Made by a program: the position numbers and the translations under genes. Below, in pieces: positions 12,701 through 22,890 of a stretch of DNA of 64,000 bases. Each line of letters starts with the position of its first letter. The stretch's first letter is position 1. The notes below the pieces were generated by a model, which saw only the letters and a program-made list of their open reading frames with translations, was not told where the DNA came from and did not search any database. The stretch comes from Numida meleagris. Taxonomy: Eukaryota > Chordata > Aves > Galliformes > Numididae. The stretch is from the NCBI RefSeq assembly GCF_002078875.1, contig NC_034415.1:15969331-16033330 (forward strand). The letters are read 5' to 3'.

Positions 12701-15700
12701 TTCCAGATGGAATATAATGTAAATATTATATAATTACATATATTATATAATATAGTATAATTGTTTTGTTGCTGGATAATGACAGCTAAAGTGAACAAAA
12801 TATAATAGAGTAGAAGGAAAATAAGTATCATCAGTGTGTTGTGGGAGGAAGCTGTGGGAAAAGCATCTGTGAGAAGTTTCAACATGGAATTTTGTTAGGA
12901 ATAGAGCTTATGGGATTGCAGTGCTCTTTTTCAGTAATGAGGTTCCTAATACAGTACTTAACATCACTTGCACGTAGAGAAAGAGGTCTAATACAGCTTT
13001 AGAAATAAAAATGCACAAGAAGTGCATCTCCCATCTAGCATGGCCAGTATTAGTATCACCTTATTTGAAGGCAGACTAAAGAACAAGAAACAAAAGGATT
13101 TAAAACCAGGTTGAAGTTAGCATAAGTTATGCTGCTTTGGACTCCCCCCCTACCACTCCTACCTACACACAGTTTTGTTAATTGATCACAAGGCTGCAGG
13201 AAAGATTCTTTCCTGCTGTTTAAAACACCAAAGCAAGAACTAATTAAATTGCTTGTCCTACTTCAGGGGTGTGAGGAAACTTGTGTTGGGAATAACATGG
13301 TTGCCTCTCCTATGTACATTCATATTCAGCAAACTTAAAAATATTCCCAACTGCTCTATGTGTGCCATAAAACATCCTCCAAAAGCTTTCAGTACAAAGG
13401 AAAAACTTACAAATGTTAACAATTTTCCTTTCCATCCTTGTTTATCTAAAGCAGTTTTTCTCTTTGGGACAGTAAAAAGAGAGGAGGAATGAACAGACTT
13501 CTTCCTTTTTCTTTTTGCTCACCAGTTTCTGCCATTACCCAATCCGAGTCTCTCGTGATCAGATTTGCTGCTAGGGTTATTGCAACAGGTTGGAAGATGA
13601 GATAAATTTTAAAAGCATAATTAGAAAATTTTAAAAAGCAGTACAATGTACTCTTTTAGCTATTATTATTCTTTGTAATACCATTACAGCCTGCTGAATG
13701 CTCATGTGAGTGTGGCCAAGGATACCTGTTATCTTTCCCAAATAAAGCTTCTCATGAAAAGTCAGGTAACAGCTTACATTCCTGTAAGCCTCTATAGTAT
13801 CTTCAGTACTGAGATACTGTTTCCTGCTCAGTTTCCCTGAAGAAGAAAATGTTGAGTTATAAATGCTATAGTGTAAAAATAATTCCTGTAACACGTTTTG
13901 AAATTGCTCCTTATAAAACAGCTTTTAAATATTTATCATTCCATCAAAGTAGGACAGTGAAAATATGTGACAAGATTCTTAGATGAAGCAATATCTTCTT
14001 ATACCAGCTAGCACAGACAATGTAACAGTTTTTGGCTGACATGCGTAAAACTAAGGCTCTGAGGTAGAAAACAAAATTGGGTAGGTCAGTGACTAATCTA
14101 GTAATATTTGTTTGAAGATGACTTTTCAGTGGCAGCCCTGCTCTGTTCATGCTGAGATACAAGATCGCAATGTCTACACTCTTGTGTTCTTTCCAGTGTG
14201 TTTAACAGAACTGAATTAGGCTGGCTTTTTTCGCTGAACATTTCTTTCACATCTTGGCATTCTTTTTGTTCATCTGGAGATGAATTCTGACCTTTCACTG
14301 TGTGACTTGTAGTTACACAATGAATGTGCTCCCAGCGGATGTTACAGAAAGTCCTTCATCTTTGAACTCACGCAACACGCAACTACATTAGATCCTCTGG
14401 CTTCAGGGAGTCAGTAAGCACTCTGCTGTATTGCTCAAGTTCCACAGCTGTGAGGGGATTCTTATAATTAGTAAAACACAGTTTGTTAGGGGCTTGTGCT
14501 TCTAGGTAAGATCACTTATTTCCTGGTTACCTTTATTCATAGTTCTTAAGTATGGGTGACAGAAATCTGAAAGAGTAATATTAAATCTTAGATTTTTGCA
14601 CAAAAGTTAGTAAAATTCTTGCTAAGCAGTGTAGCATATTCTAGTGAGAGACATTGTTCCATCATAATCGTTTGTAAACAGATTATGTACAAACATACAA
14701 ACTAAACAAACACTTCAGATTGAGGCACATCTCTATCATTACTGCTCTTCTGTTACACATCCTATATGCGATAGTAAAAGATCAGTTATTTCCTGTAACA
14801 CATTTTGTATGCATTTAGTGTGTCTTACTTCTGAATTTTAAAAATCAGGTGTATATACTGCATTCAGAGTTGCACAAAGTACCATGCAGAATCATGGTTT
14901 GATAAAATGTTAGTCTTCTGAGAAATAGTAATAGCTTATATGCTTCCTATTGCGAGCATTTTAATATGTAACCCATTTCAATGCATCACAGAAAGAGCTG
15001 AAGTATTTTTCTAGGAGTAGGTCATTCTTGATACTAATTTTGCAGCATTCCTCCTTACTGATGGAAGTGTTCCTTTCTGATGTTGCTCCCAGAGCACTGA
15101 CAATTTTTTGCCCTGATCAAAATGATAGACCTCTTTGGTGTAACGATCAGGGATAGGAGGGTTGTTCACCTTCATCAAAAAAGTATGCTGCTGCTTTTTA
15201 GTGCACAACCAGCATTTTTAGCATACTTTAGCTGTGATGCAAAGTTGTTTATCTGTATGCAGTGTTAAGAGTTTAGTAGCTAAAAGCTTCTGGTGACTAG
15301 AAAAATAGCATCAACTGAGAAGATTATGTCAAGTTTCAAAAGCTGGATGAATCCATATGGACATTCATCGTTAGAAAGGTGTTCATGCTATTACACTGGT
15401 AAGCAGTGGCGTAAATCAAAACAGAAAACACAGTTTAAATAGCAGAAGGATTGAAAGTTTGAACAAGTGGACTTTTGCATTACTGGAAGATACTTATTCA
15501 CATTAGATTCTTGTGAGAAGACATGCTGTAGCTTACTAGGAGGAAAAATTGTGCAGTAAAAATTTGTTGCTGACATGATGCTGAAGATAATAGCTAGTTA
15601 GGACTTCTGTTGTGCTTTTCTGGAATAAAATCTGGAACTGATATAATAGGGCAGTAAGTTTCTTAATCTTCTCCAGGCCTTTCTGATCTGAGGCCATTAT

Positions 15701-18700
15701 ATTCTTTCTGATGTAGGTGGAGATGGTGTAGCAATCAGAAAGGTCAACGCAATGGAAAAGGCAGAAAAGAGGTGAAAGGACCAGCAGGATAGCACAGTGC
15801 TACAAAGGAAGGGAAGTAGATCACTCACCCATATCAGAAGATTCTTGATTCACAGGGAAGAGCTTCCACCAAGAAGGGATCTCCAGAAAGAAATCCTTCC
15901 CCAGTGCCAGTCAGCCCTTAAATGAGGCCTAAGAGGCCTAAGCCAGGCTCCACCCCTTCCAGTCATACAGATGAATTGCTTTCACCTGTGCTCCCAGGGC
16001 TGACTGGGTCTTTCCTCCAGGTGCTCAATCAGTGGTGCAGGCCACGACTCAGCAGTACCCATACGGATGGACAAGGTTAAAAATGCTTGTCTGTGTTCAT
16101 AGTTGTTTGAAGATAAATGTGAGGTTCTACTGCTATGTATATTGACTATCGTTCAAGTATTAATAGATTAGCTTAACATTTGGTATTTTTCCAGTTACAG
16201 ATCAAGCAGATCTTTTCTCCTGCAGAGAAGCAGGAAACTAAATAATACAAGTATTTCTGAATGTAGATATCCTTAGTAATCTGGATCGTGCCCTTAATAT
16301 ATTAAAAGTAGATAGTCAAGCCTCTTAACAAAGGACTTATGCCAAACATACAAATCTGCAGCTTACTATGATGAGATGTGAAGTCATGCCCGTTTGGTGT
16401 CAGAAAGCTTTCCTTCAGCATCTTCTGCTTCAGAGAGAATAGCACAAGTGTCTGCCAGCAAATACACAGACTTGCAGCGTGGATGTGAGTGATTCTTCAG
16501 TTCTTTAGTAATCTCCATTTAGGATTCTAGGTCTTACTTCCAACAGATTTGTTTTCAAGCTTTGTCAAAACAAAGGGAGGATAGCAGTGGGTTTCTGTAT
16601 TGTACATAGGCAGAGGCTGCTCTTAGGTCCTTAAAAGCACTGTTTGATGCTAGGTGTGAGCCTGGCACTCAGCAGGCTTTGAAACGTCTGTACACGTCTG
16701 ATCCTTTTCTCCCTTTCGTGCATTCAGCAGATTGCCTTGGAGAAGCCAGTAGGCTGTCTTCTGCTCCGCAATCTGACCTTTTGCTATAGTTGATCGGGAT
16801 GGCAGTCAGGTCTGCTGTGCAGCCTCACCTCGGGGTTGCCTTCCAACAGAACGCATATGCTTTGGTATTGCATGTGTTTTGTAACAGCATAAAGTGAAGT
16901 GATTTTCTTAACATTATGTGACAGGACTGTTGCAAGACAGGCAGTAGAACAGCTCTGACTTCTAGTCTGGTGTTTAATTCACCAAAAATAGTGTCAGGGC
17001 ACCAAGCTTAGAGTTCATCTTGCAGAAATCAAAGTGGAAAATGCCTTTTTCACTCAGCCATGAATGGACTGTATTAAATGCTTTTTCTCTGCAGTGTGTA
17101 ATATCTGAAGCTGCTATGGGGAGAGAAAAATTGGAAGATATCCAGGATTTTAGTATTAAGCATCAAACTATTAAACAGTGGTATAAAGATGTGCAAACAG
17201 CCTTAGCAAGTGTTGGGGCAGTGCAAGTGGACTGCGTGCACTGTATCGCAGGGTAAGCCGGCAGCTGCACATCACAAAATGTGCGCCTGAGCTGCATCTC
17301 ACTTCTGACCCCATCAATTCTATTCCAAGGCCGTGTATTCAACTTAGAGCCTGATTTTGTGGGAAAATGAGGTTTGGCAGGATAATCTGTATTTTTAGCG
17401 CATGTAAATGTATTAGTTTCTTAATTTAGCTTCCAAAATTGAGAATGTAGAAATTCTTCGTAAAGTGAGTATTATTCTTAGTTGCATCATAGGAATTCAA
17501 GTGATTAATACATAAAGTCACTATGATGAGCATTAGAAATAAATATGCCACTAACAAAAAACGATTTTGTTCCAGCTGTCTAAAATTTCAGGAAAAATGC
17601 TCTGCAGTGCTTCAGCTTTCAGAAGATTTAGACATTAGACATTGATACAAGTGTGTAATAGCTACATCTAAAGTGACGAAATGTAATCCAGCCTATAGAA
17701 TACTTCCTTTTGCCTAATTCTGTCCACATTTTATGAGCTTGTTTGCTCCAACACTGCAGCCAGCAAGCAGCCACTCATGTCCAAGTGAGCTTCCATCTGT
17801 CACTCAGTTAAGCAGTCCCCACACCTGCTGAAGGCTGAAAGTGCTGCGGCCTGAGCTAACCCCTAAAGGCTGTTCTTAAAGAGTTGAGTTCCACAGCCCA
17901 GATCTGTTTCTGAGACTCCATTTTACTGTGCCATCTTACTGTTTCTCTTTAAGTTCTGCAATTAAATTTACTCCATATACCAACTGTTTCCTAAAACCTC
18001 CTTTTCATGTGAAGTCCTACACAGTGATTTCAGCTTCACATTTTTCTGTTTGTGGGGAAAAATCCCTATGCTCAATTCCCAAGTTCAATTCGCTGTGGAC
18101 TTGAGAAACATTGCCACTTTTTTTGTATCTTGCTACCAGAGCCCAGACCTCGATATGAATTTTTATCAGAGCTGATCTCCAGTGTGTGAGCAAGCACTGG
18201 TGATTTAGTGCAGTTTGAAATTGTTCTGTGACTATAGCTCACAGTGTGACATTAAAGTTCTCCAAAAAGAAGAGAAGCAAGTTTTCTTCTTCAGGCACCA
18301 GTCTCTCTAGCAGCTTACTGTGCCATTTTGCTTTGAACTTGTTTGTGCTGCACAGTGGTTGGTACAGCCAACAGAGTATTTGATTTTGTTCTGTACCAGG
18401 AGCACAGTAGAATGAAGAAAATAAATGTCTCTCTGTATATACGTACTGAGGAAATGTTAAGGTAACTGTCTTCAGTAATATAGAGAAAGGTATAAAGATG
18501 TCAGAGGACATCTCTACAATTATTGAGGAAAGCACTACATTTTGTGAGGCAGCATGAGGCATTAGTCCCAAGGTTGCGCTCATCTCCATGCACCAGCTGG
18601 ATGCACTGCAATTCGCAAGGGATGCGTTGTCATCTAACCTTGAGAAGGCAGCTTTAACATGCAGCCAGCACCTCCGTGAGAGTCAATCCATGCTGACAGT

Positions 18701-21700
18701 CTTCATCCTTGGGGAGACTCTGCTGGAATACCACAGGAGTGGCCTGAATCCACTTAATGTCACTGTAGATACTAAATTCAGCCTGTAGTATAACCTGAGT
18801 GTAATGAGAAATGAAGACTAAGCTATTTTCTAAATAAATTTAAAATACTTTTGCAACTCATATATTCATTAAGCTGAAGTGTTTGGAAGTAGAGGATTAT
18901 GCTCACATTTTGTCCCGAAGTAAGCCGTGCTGTCAGTATTCCTTTCAAAGTTCACGCTAACACAATGATGGTGTACTGTAGGGACACGGGGTCTGTGCTG
19001 CTGCTAGCACTCACGTTTGCTGACCGGCTCCTCAGGTGAAGAATCTGTCCATCAGCAGCTGACCTCTCTGTGGAGCTACATGGCAGGTCACAGAGTCTGT
19101 CATGAAGCTGACTGCTTGCCTTTAGAGTTTCAAGAAAAGAGGAGATACGAGCTTCTCGTTTCCTCTTGTTTTCATGCTGGTTTTCAGCACGTAACCTTGG
19201 AGAGCTCTGTAAGACAAAATTGTTTGTCTTGTGTACAAGAATAACACCTCTACCCACAGCTTCCTCAGCGCCCTTTCACCCATTCTGTTGCCACTTGTGT
19301 GCAGTGTGCTGAGGGCATGAGTTTCACGTGCATCCTCCCTCACAGAGCTCATCTCCAGCCAGAATTTGACTGCTCTAACGCCTTCCTTCACATCTGCATA
19401 TACAGCCGTGTATGTGCGGCTCTGCTGAGGGCTGTCACCTGTCCATGCAGATGAACTAACTCATGCAGTAGCGATACTGTCCAAGGAAAATCCACGTTTG
19501 TTTGGAACACTGGTAAAAATAGAGTTTTCCTTATGCACAGTGTTTAGGACTATTGGTTTTGTGAAGAATTGATTTCTAAAGCTTTTTTCCATGGGAAAGC
19601 TTGATTCTCTTTATTTTTTTTCTCCATACTGTAGCTTTTGTCAGGAGTGATAAGCCTAAACTCTTCAGGGGACTGCAAATCAAGGTAAGTAACAGCCGAA
19701 GGGTTTTTGTATTTTCTTGGGGTCTGGGGAAAGCATATATTAAGAAGAATTAAACCTGGTGAAAACAGCCCTTTTATGGAGTGTCCTTATTTGCTGATGA
19801 AATAATACTTCAGCAGAGGATGTACATGCATTGCCAATATAAATCTTTCCAAGTTTCTGCAGCTAACGCTATTTGGGTTATTGCTAAGCAGTGGTACTGA
19901 TTCTTTGTTGTTATTGGGGCTCGAGGGGTTGTTTGTTATTTTGTTTAAATCCAATAAAAGGTATACTGGAGCCCTTAAGTAAAAGCAGATGTTCAAAGAA
20001 CGTGAGGAATGCTTGCATTCTGACCTGATTCTGTGGACATCTTGTGTTTACTTGAGCTTATTCTGCCATGCTTTCAATTCCTTTTCTCTCAATCTGTTCT
20101 TCCTTTATTTTCTAATGCAGCTGCCATTTCCATACATTCAGAGATTCTTAGATATTTCTCCTTCCTCTCAGATCTTCTTCAGTCTGTTTTGATTCTGTTT
20201 TACTTTAGCCTTCAAACATCCAGCTTTAAAGAACTGCATACACTGAATGGTGTTTCCTATGGCTTGCATATAGGCAAATCTGCATGCCCCACACTGCCTT
20301 AAGCTCAAGCAATTCTTTGATTTGAAATTTTAGTGTAAAACTTAAAATCATATGTGAACTTGCAGCGTACTTCACAGTTATACATCTTGATTCTCACATC
20401 TTTGTGCTCTCATCTCTGTTCACCAAATGGCACCATCTGGAGTCACTTCATAGCTATGCACGGCTGAAGTAAGCGATTTGTCTTCTCAGCAGCAGATTCT
20501 GTCCAAAGCAGATTTCCTCTGTCTGTCTCATGTATTCATATATGTCCTCCAGTTTCTTTCAAAAACATTCTCTCTTGTATATCTCAATGATTCATATTTA
20601 TTTTAAACTTTGTACCTGTACTGAACATTAAAGCAGTCTATACTACAATTGGTATAAAACATTACTGGGGAAAAAAGAAAATTGTACAAATGAATCTGGT
20701 ATTTATTTTACAAGATTTTGGGAAACCTGATTAGAGATGCTGGTAGCTTCATTAACTGAAGCCAACTAGGTTAGCTCCGTAATAGGGTAAAGTAAAAATA
20801 CCCCTAGTAAAAATCTTCCTGTAGCCCTACATAGCTACATCCTTACAGTACTGTTAAAAGCTCTTACTTGCATTGTGTATTTTAGGATTCACTCAGTTTT
20901 CATTGCCAGCACTACCTGCAAAACCTAGTAGGCACAAACACAGTAGTAGGCAAGAAAGTAATTACATCAAAAATTGATAGTAAACCTTTGCACTGTTTGA
21001 GTGACCAGAAAATTCTAAAGTTGTTAAAAAAAGTCCATTGACTGTATGAGAAGAATCATTCAGCTGCTTGACTCAAAAACCAAATTTGAGGAGCTTACAA
21101 CAGCTGAAGCAGAATACCTTCTTTCCACACAAGCCTTACGGCGCTGTCTCCCTGCCCATGCACTAGATTGCATAGTAGGCCAAAGAGAACAAGCTGTTTC
21201 CAACACATATGCACCTTCTCTTTTGACTTCTTCCTCCACTGCCCTATCTTTAACATTAAATGCAACTTAGAAGTCTGAACTGAAGCTGGATTTTTACCCA
21301 TTTTATTAAAGACAAGTAACTCTGCTCCAGGTCTTAAGATAAACATTTACTGCTCTTAAACCACTACATTTGAATTTCCTGGGGAATGAGGCCTGCTGGC
21401 CCATTATGCTACCTTCTCCTCCCTGGTCCTCATCCCTTAGAACCAGGCAATAAAGTATCCACTGCAAACACTGCTGCCAGGAGGATATCCAGCCTGCAGC
21501 ATCTCTGTCACTACAGCTTCAACCTTGGTGTCTCCCCTCTTGTTCTTCCTTTGAATCTACTCCTTTAAGCTTGGACGGAGGAGGCAACAGTAACATAGGA
21601 GAGAACAAGCAAAAGGATCTCATAAGCTTAATTTGATTTACGTAGATATTTTCATCAAGGAAAGTAGAATATATTGTTGGTAAACATTCTATCAATAATA

Positions 21701-22160
21701 TTTGTAAACGCAGAACAAAACACATGGCACCAAAATATTTATAGCATTAAGTAAGTGTTATCAGGAACAACCAAGCTTAAGTAAGGGTTTTGAATTTTCC
21801 TAAGCTTAGGTTGTTCTCATAGCGTAAGTTATCTTGCCCACATTTTCCCAAAGACTCCAATTTCATTTAGCACTCTGGTTATAAGTATTCATACTTCATG
21901 GTGTTAATCTTTGAGCTTATTTCTCTCCTTGATTTGACATCTTTAACTGATGTAAATAAATTGACAAGGGATTTGAAATGGAGAATGCATTTCCTAGGCC
22001 AAGGGAATTGACTTGTCTCTTTCCACAGTATGTGCGTGGTTCTGACCCTGTACTGAAGCTGCTGGACGACAGTGGGAACATTGCAGAAGAACTGAGCATC
22101 CTCAAGTGGAATACAGACAGCGTGGAAGAGTTTCTAAGTGAAAAATTAGAGCGTCTATAA
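3649..22160 (+). CDS. SELENOF: Selenoprotein F (Sep15), complete gene, 5 coding exons
   Basis: Joined coding exons 3649-3717, 5341-5508, 12450-12513, 19635-19684 and 22029-22160 total 483 nt, giving 160 residues with UGA at codon 91 read as selenocysteine. All introns are GT-AG and phases match. The product is an ER-lumen thiol-disulfide oxidoreductase that binds UDP-glucose:glycoprotein glucosyltransferase and assists glycoprotein folding. Residues 1 to about 24 form a signal peptide. Exon 2 carries six cysteines (36, 47, 50, 65, 68, 69) of the UGGT-binding domain. Residues 89-91 are the redox motif Cys-Gly-Sec at the start of the thioredoxin-like domain. The C-terminus ends LSEKLERL with no KDEL; retention is known to depend on UGGT. 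Length is close to the roughly 165-residue mammalian protein. The conserved cysteines, Sec motif and C-terminal block make the identification secure. Confidence 0.97.
3718..5340 (+). other. SELENOF intron 1
   Basis: GTGAGC...TTTACAG intron of 1623 bp. The first 500 bp remain CpG-rich, including a GC-dense stretch near 4100-4130. No other feature is recognised. Confidence 0.85.
5341..5508 (+). CDS. SELENOF: SELENOF coding exon 2 (cysteine-rich UGGT-binding domain)
   Basis: Codes residues 24-79 in phase 0, including SSEACRELGFSSNLLCSSC and the cluster FCRQCCQEEAQ. Acceptor TTTACAG is at 5340 and donor AAG|GTGGGT at 5509. The six cysteines match the SELENOF/SELENOM family pattern that mediates UGGT association. 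Confidence 0.97.
5509..12449 (+). other. SELENOF intron 2
   Basis: 6.9 kb AT-rich intron. I see no coding exon, RNA gene or clear transposable element in it; the small open frames (for example 6501-6776 and 9426-9698) have no recognisable product. Confidence 0.8.
12450..12513 (+). CDS. SELENOF: SELENOF coding exon 3 with selenocysteine codon
   Basis: Codes LYAGAVLEVCG-Sec-KLGRFPQVQ (residues 80-100) plus the first base of Ala101. Acceptor ATTGCAG at 12449; donor CAGG|GTAAGT at 12514. Standard translation stops at TGA 12483-12485, so automated annotation can truncate the gene here. Confidence 0.96.
12483..12485 (+). other. SELENOF: In-frame UGA selenocysteine codon (Sec91)
   Basis: TGA follows TGT-GGA, giving the Cys-Gly-Sec motif. 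The family reading frame (KLGRFPQVQ) continues directly after it, and a SECIS element lies downstream in the last exon, so this is recoding, not a nonsense mutation. Confidence 0.95.
12709..12772. repeat. AT-rich palindromic patch
   Basis: A run of ATATTATATAATTACATATA-type sequence with overlapping inverted repeats, almost pure A/T. It lies about 200 bp downstream of the Sec exon and is likely a degenerated microsatellite. Confidence 0.5.
15690..16080. repeat. Possible interspersed repeat, unclassified
   Basis: A GC-richer island in AT-rich intron with a short direct repeat (AGGCCTAAG twice, about 15925-15942) and CA/CT-rich text resembling an old LTR or other dispersed element. I cannot name the family or define its ends; it could also be unique intronic DNA. 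Confidence 0.25.
17095..17252 (+). other. Exon-like open block in SELENOF intron 3
   Basis: A 158-bp stretch is bounded by a good acceptor (TTTTTCTCTGCAG) and donor (CAGG|GTAAGC). It is open in one frame, encoding CVISEAAMGREKLEDIQDF and further residues ending VDCVHCIAG, with protein-like composition. I do not recognise the product. Joined to SELENOF exon 3 (phase 1) it would hit a stop within five codons, so it is not a normal SELENOF coding exon. It may be a poison or cryptic exon, an exon of an unknown overlapping transcript, or a relic. Confidence 0.3.
19635..19684 (+). CDS. SELENOF: SELENOF coding exon 4
   Basis: Completes Ala101 and codes FVRSDKPKLFRGLQIK (102-117). Acceptor ACTGTAG, donor AAG|GTAAGT, ending in phase 0. 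Confidence 0.95.
19685..22028 (+). other. SELENOF intron 4
   Basis: 2.3 kb intron with a pyrimidine-rich acceptor (CTCTTTCCACAG). No other feature is recognised; the open frame 21046-21270 looks like chance. Confidence 0.8.
22029..22160 (+). CDS. SELENOF: SELENOF coding exon 5 and stop
   Basis: Codes residues 118-160: YVRGSDPVLKLLDDSGN through FLSEKLERL, then TAA. This is the highly conserved C-terminal part of the thioredoxin-like domain. Confidence 0.97.
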   Translation, partial: YVRGSDPVLKLLDDSGNIAEELSILKWNTDSVEEFLSEKLERL

Positions 22161-22705
22161 ATCACTGCTTCTGTGTTCCCTTTTCAGGTCTTTTCATGGT
22201 AATCATCTCAGATGACATGTGCTACAATTGAAAAAACATTCCAGTTTCTATGTTAATTTTAAAATAGCTATTGTGCTGTACTAAACAGCTTGTAATTGGA
22301 AGGGGAAGCTTCAGCAGCACACATCTGACAAATTGACAAACAAGAGCTTGTCTTATATTTCAGTTCTTAGTGCATTTATCGCTAACAAAATGCTTTCTTT
22401 CAAACTTAGTTGTGCAAATATCATTTTGTTATAATTGGACCCATTTTTTTTTTTAAACAAACACCCTTTAAATTTAAGAGCTTTGGATAATTGAAATGGT
22501 TACCCACGTTTTTGTGCGCTGCTCTTTATAAACATTTCAGAACCAAAAGCAATGCAATATCTCCCAAAGAACCTTGACTGCTAATACCCTCTTCTTTTTT
22601 GTATTTGCAGTGTCCTTTTTTTAGAAGCATTGTTTACCATGAATACGTAGTTCACAGGTTTTGAAGCTGATGGAACTCATGCTCTGGTGCTGCAACACAT
22701 TTGGT

Positions 22706-22774
22706 AAGCACACTTTAGTGAAGACTACATAGAAAACCGCTGAGGTATATGCTAGTCCGATGTCAGGTGTGCTT
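22706..22774 (+). promoter_or_regulatory. SELENOF: SECIS element, form 2, GUGA core
   Basis: Helix I is a perfect 8-bp pairing of AAGCACAC (22706-22713) with GTGTGCTT (22767-22774), followed by an internal loop. The non-Watson-Crick quartet is formed by GUGA-A (22718-22722) and CGAU (22758-22761): U19-U61, G20-A60, A21-G59, A22-C58. Helix II pairs 22723-22731 with 22748-22757 with one bulged C (22752). Eleven bases after GUGA comes the unpaired A-run (22733-22735), then a 3-bp mini-stem ACC/GGU (22736-22738 with 22744-22746) capped by GCUGA, as in form-2 SECIS. It lies 546 nt after the stop codon. It would recruit SECISBP2 and the Sec-tRNA elongation factor to recode UGA at 12483. Confidence 0.88.
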
Positions 22775-22868
22775 TGCATCAAATGTTTTGCTTCAGAGAA
22801 CATGAGATAGAAGGAAAAGTTTTTCAAGACCTATAATTTTCACAAATTTTTTTTAATTCTCTCTATCA

Positions 22869-22874
22869 AATAAA
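22869..22874 (+). terminator. SELENOF: Polyadenylation signal AATAAA (SELENOF)
   Basis: First canonical hexamer after the SECIS element, about 710 nt past the stop codon, with a T-rich downstream region (22887-22911). Confidence 0.5.
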
Positions 22875-22890
22875 TTTATCAACTGTTCTT

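Larger units (their letters stand above)
12514..19634 (+). other. SELENOF intron 3
   Basis: 7.1 kb intron containing an AT-rich palindromic patch (12709-12772), a possible interspersed repeat (about 15690-16080) and an exon-like block (17095-17252). Open frames at 18239-18589 (-) and 18588-18788 (+) have no recognised homology. Confidence 0.8.
22161..22890 (+). other. SELENOF: SELENOF 3' UTR (minimum extent)
   Basis: Runs from the stop codon to just past the first AATAAA at 22869-22874, and contains the SECIS element. Further AATAAA hexamers at 22993-22998 and 23549-23554 could give longer 3' ends; transcripts are needed to choose. Confidence 0.65.
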
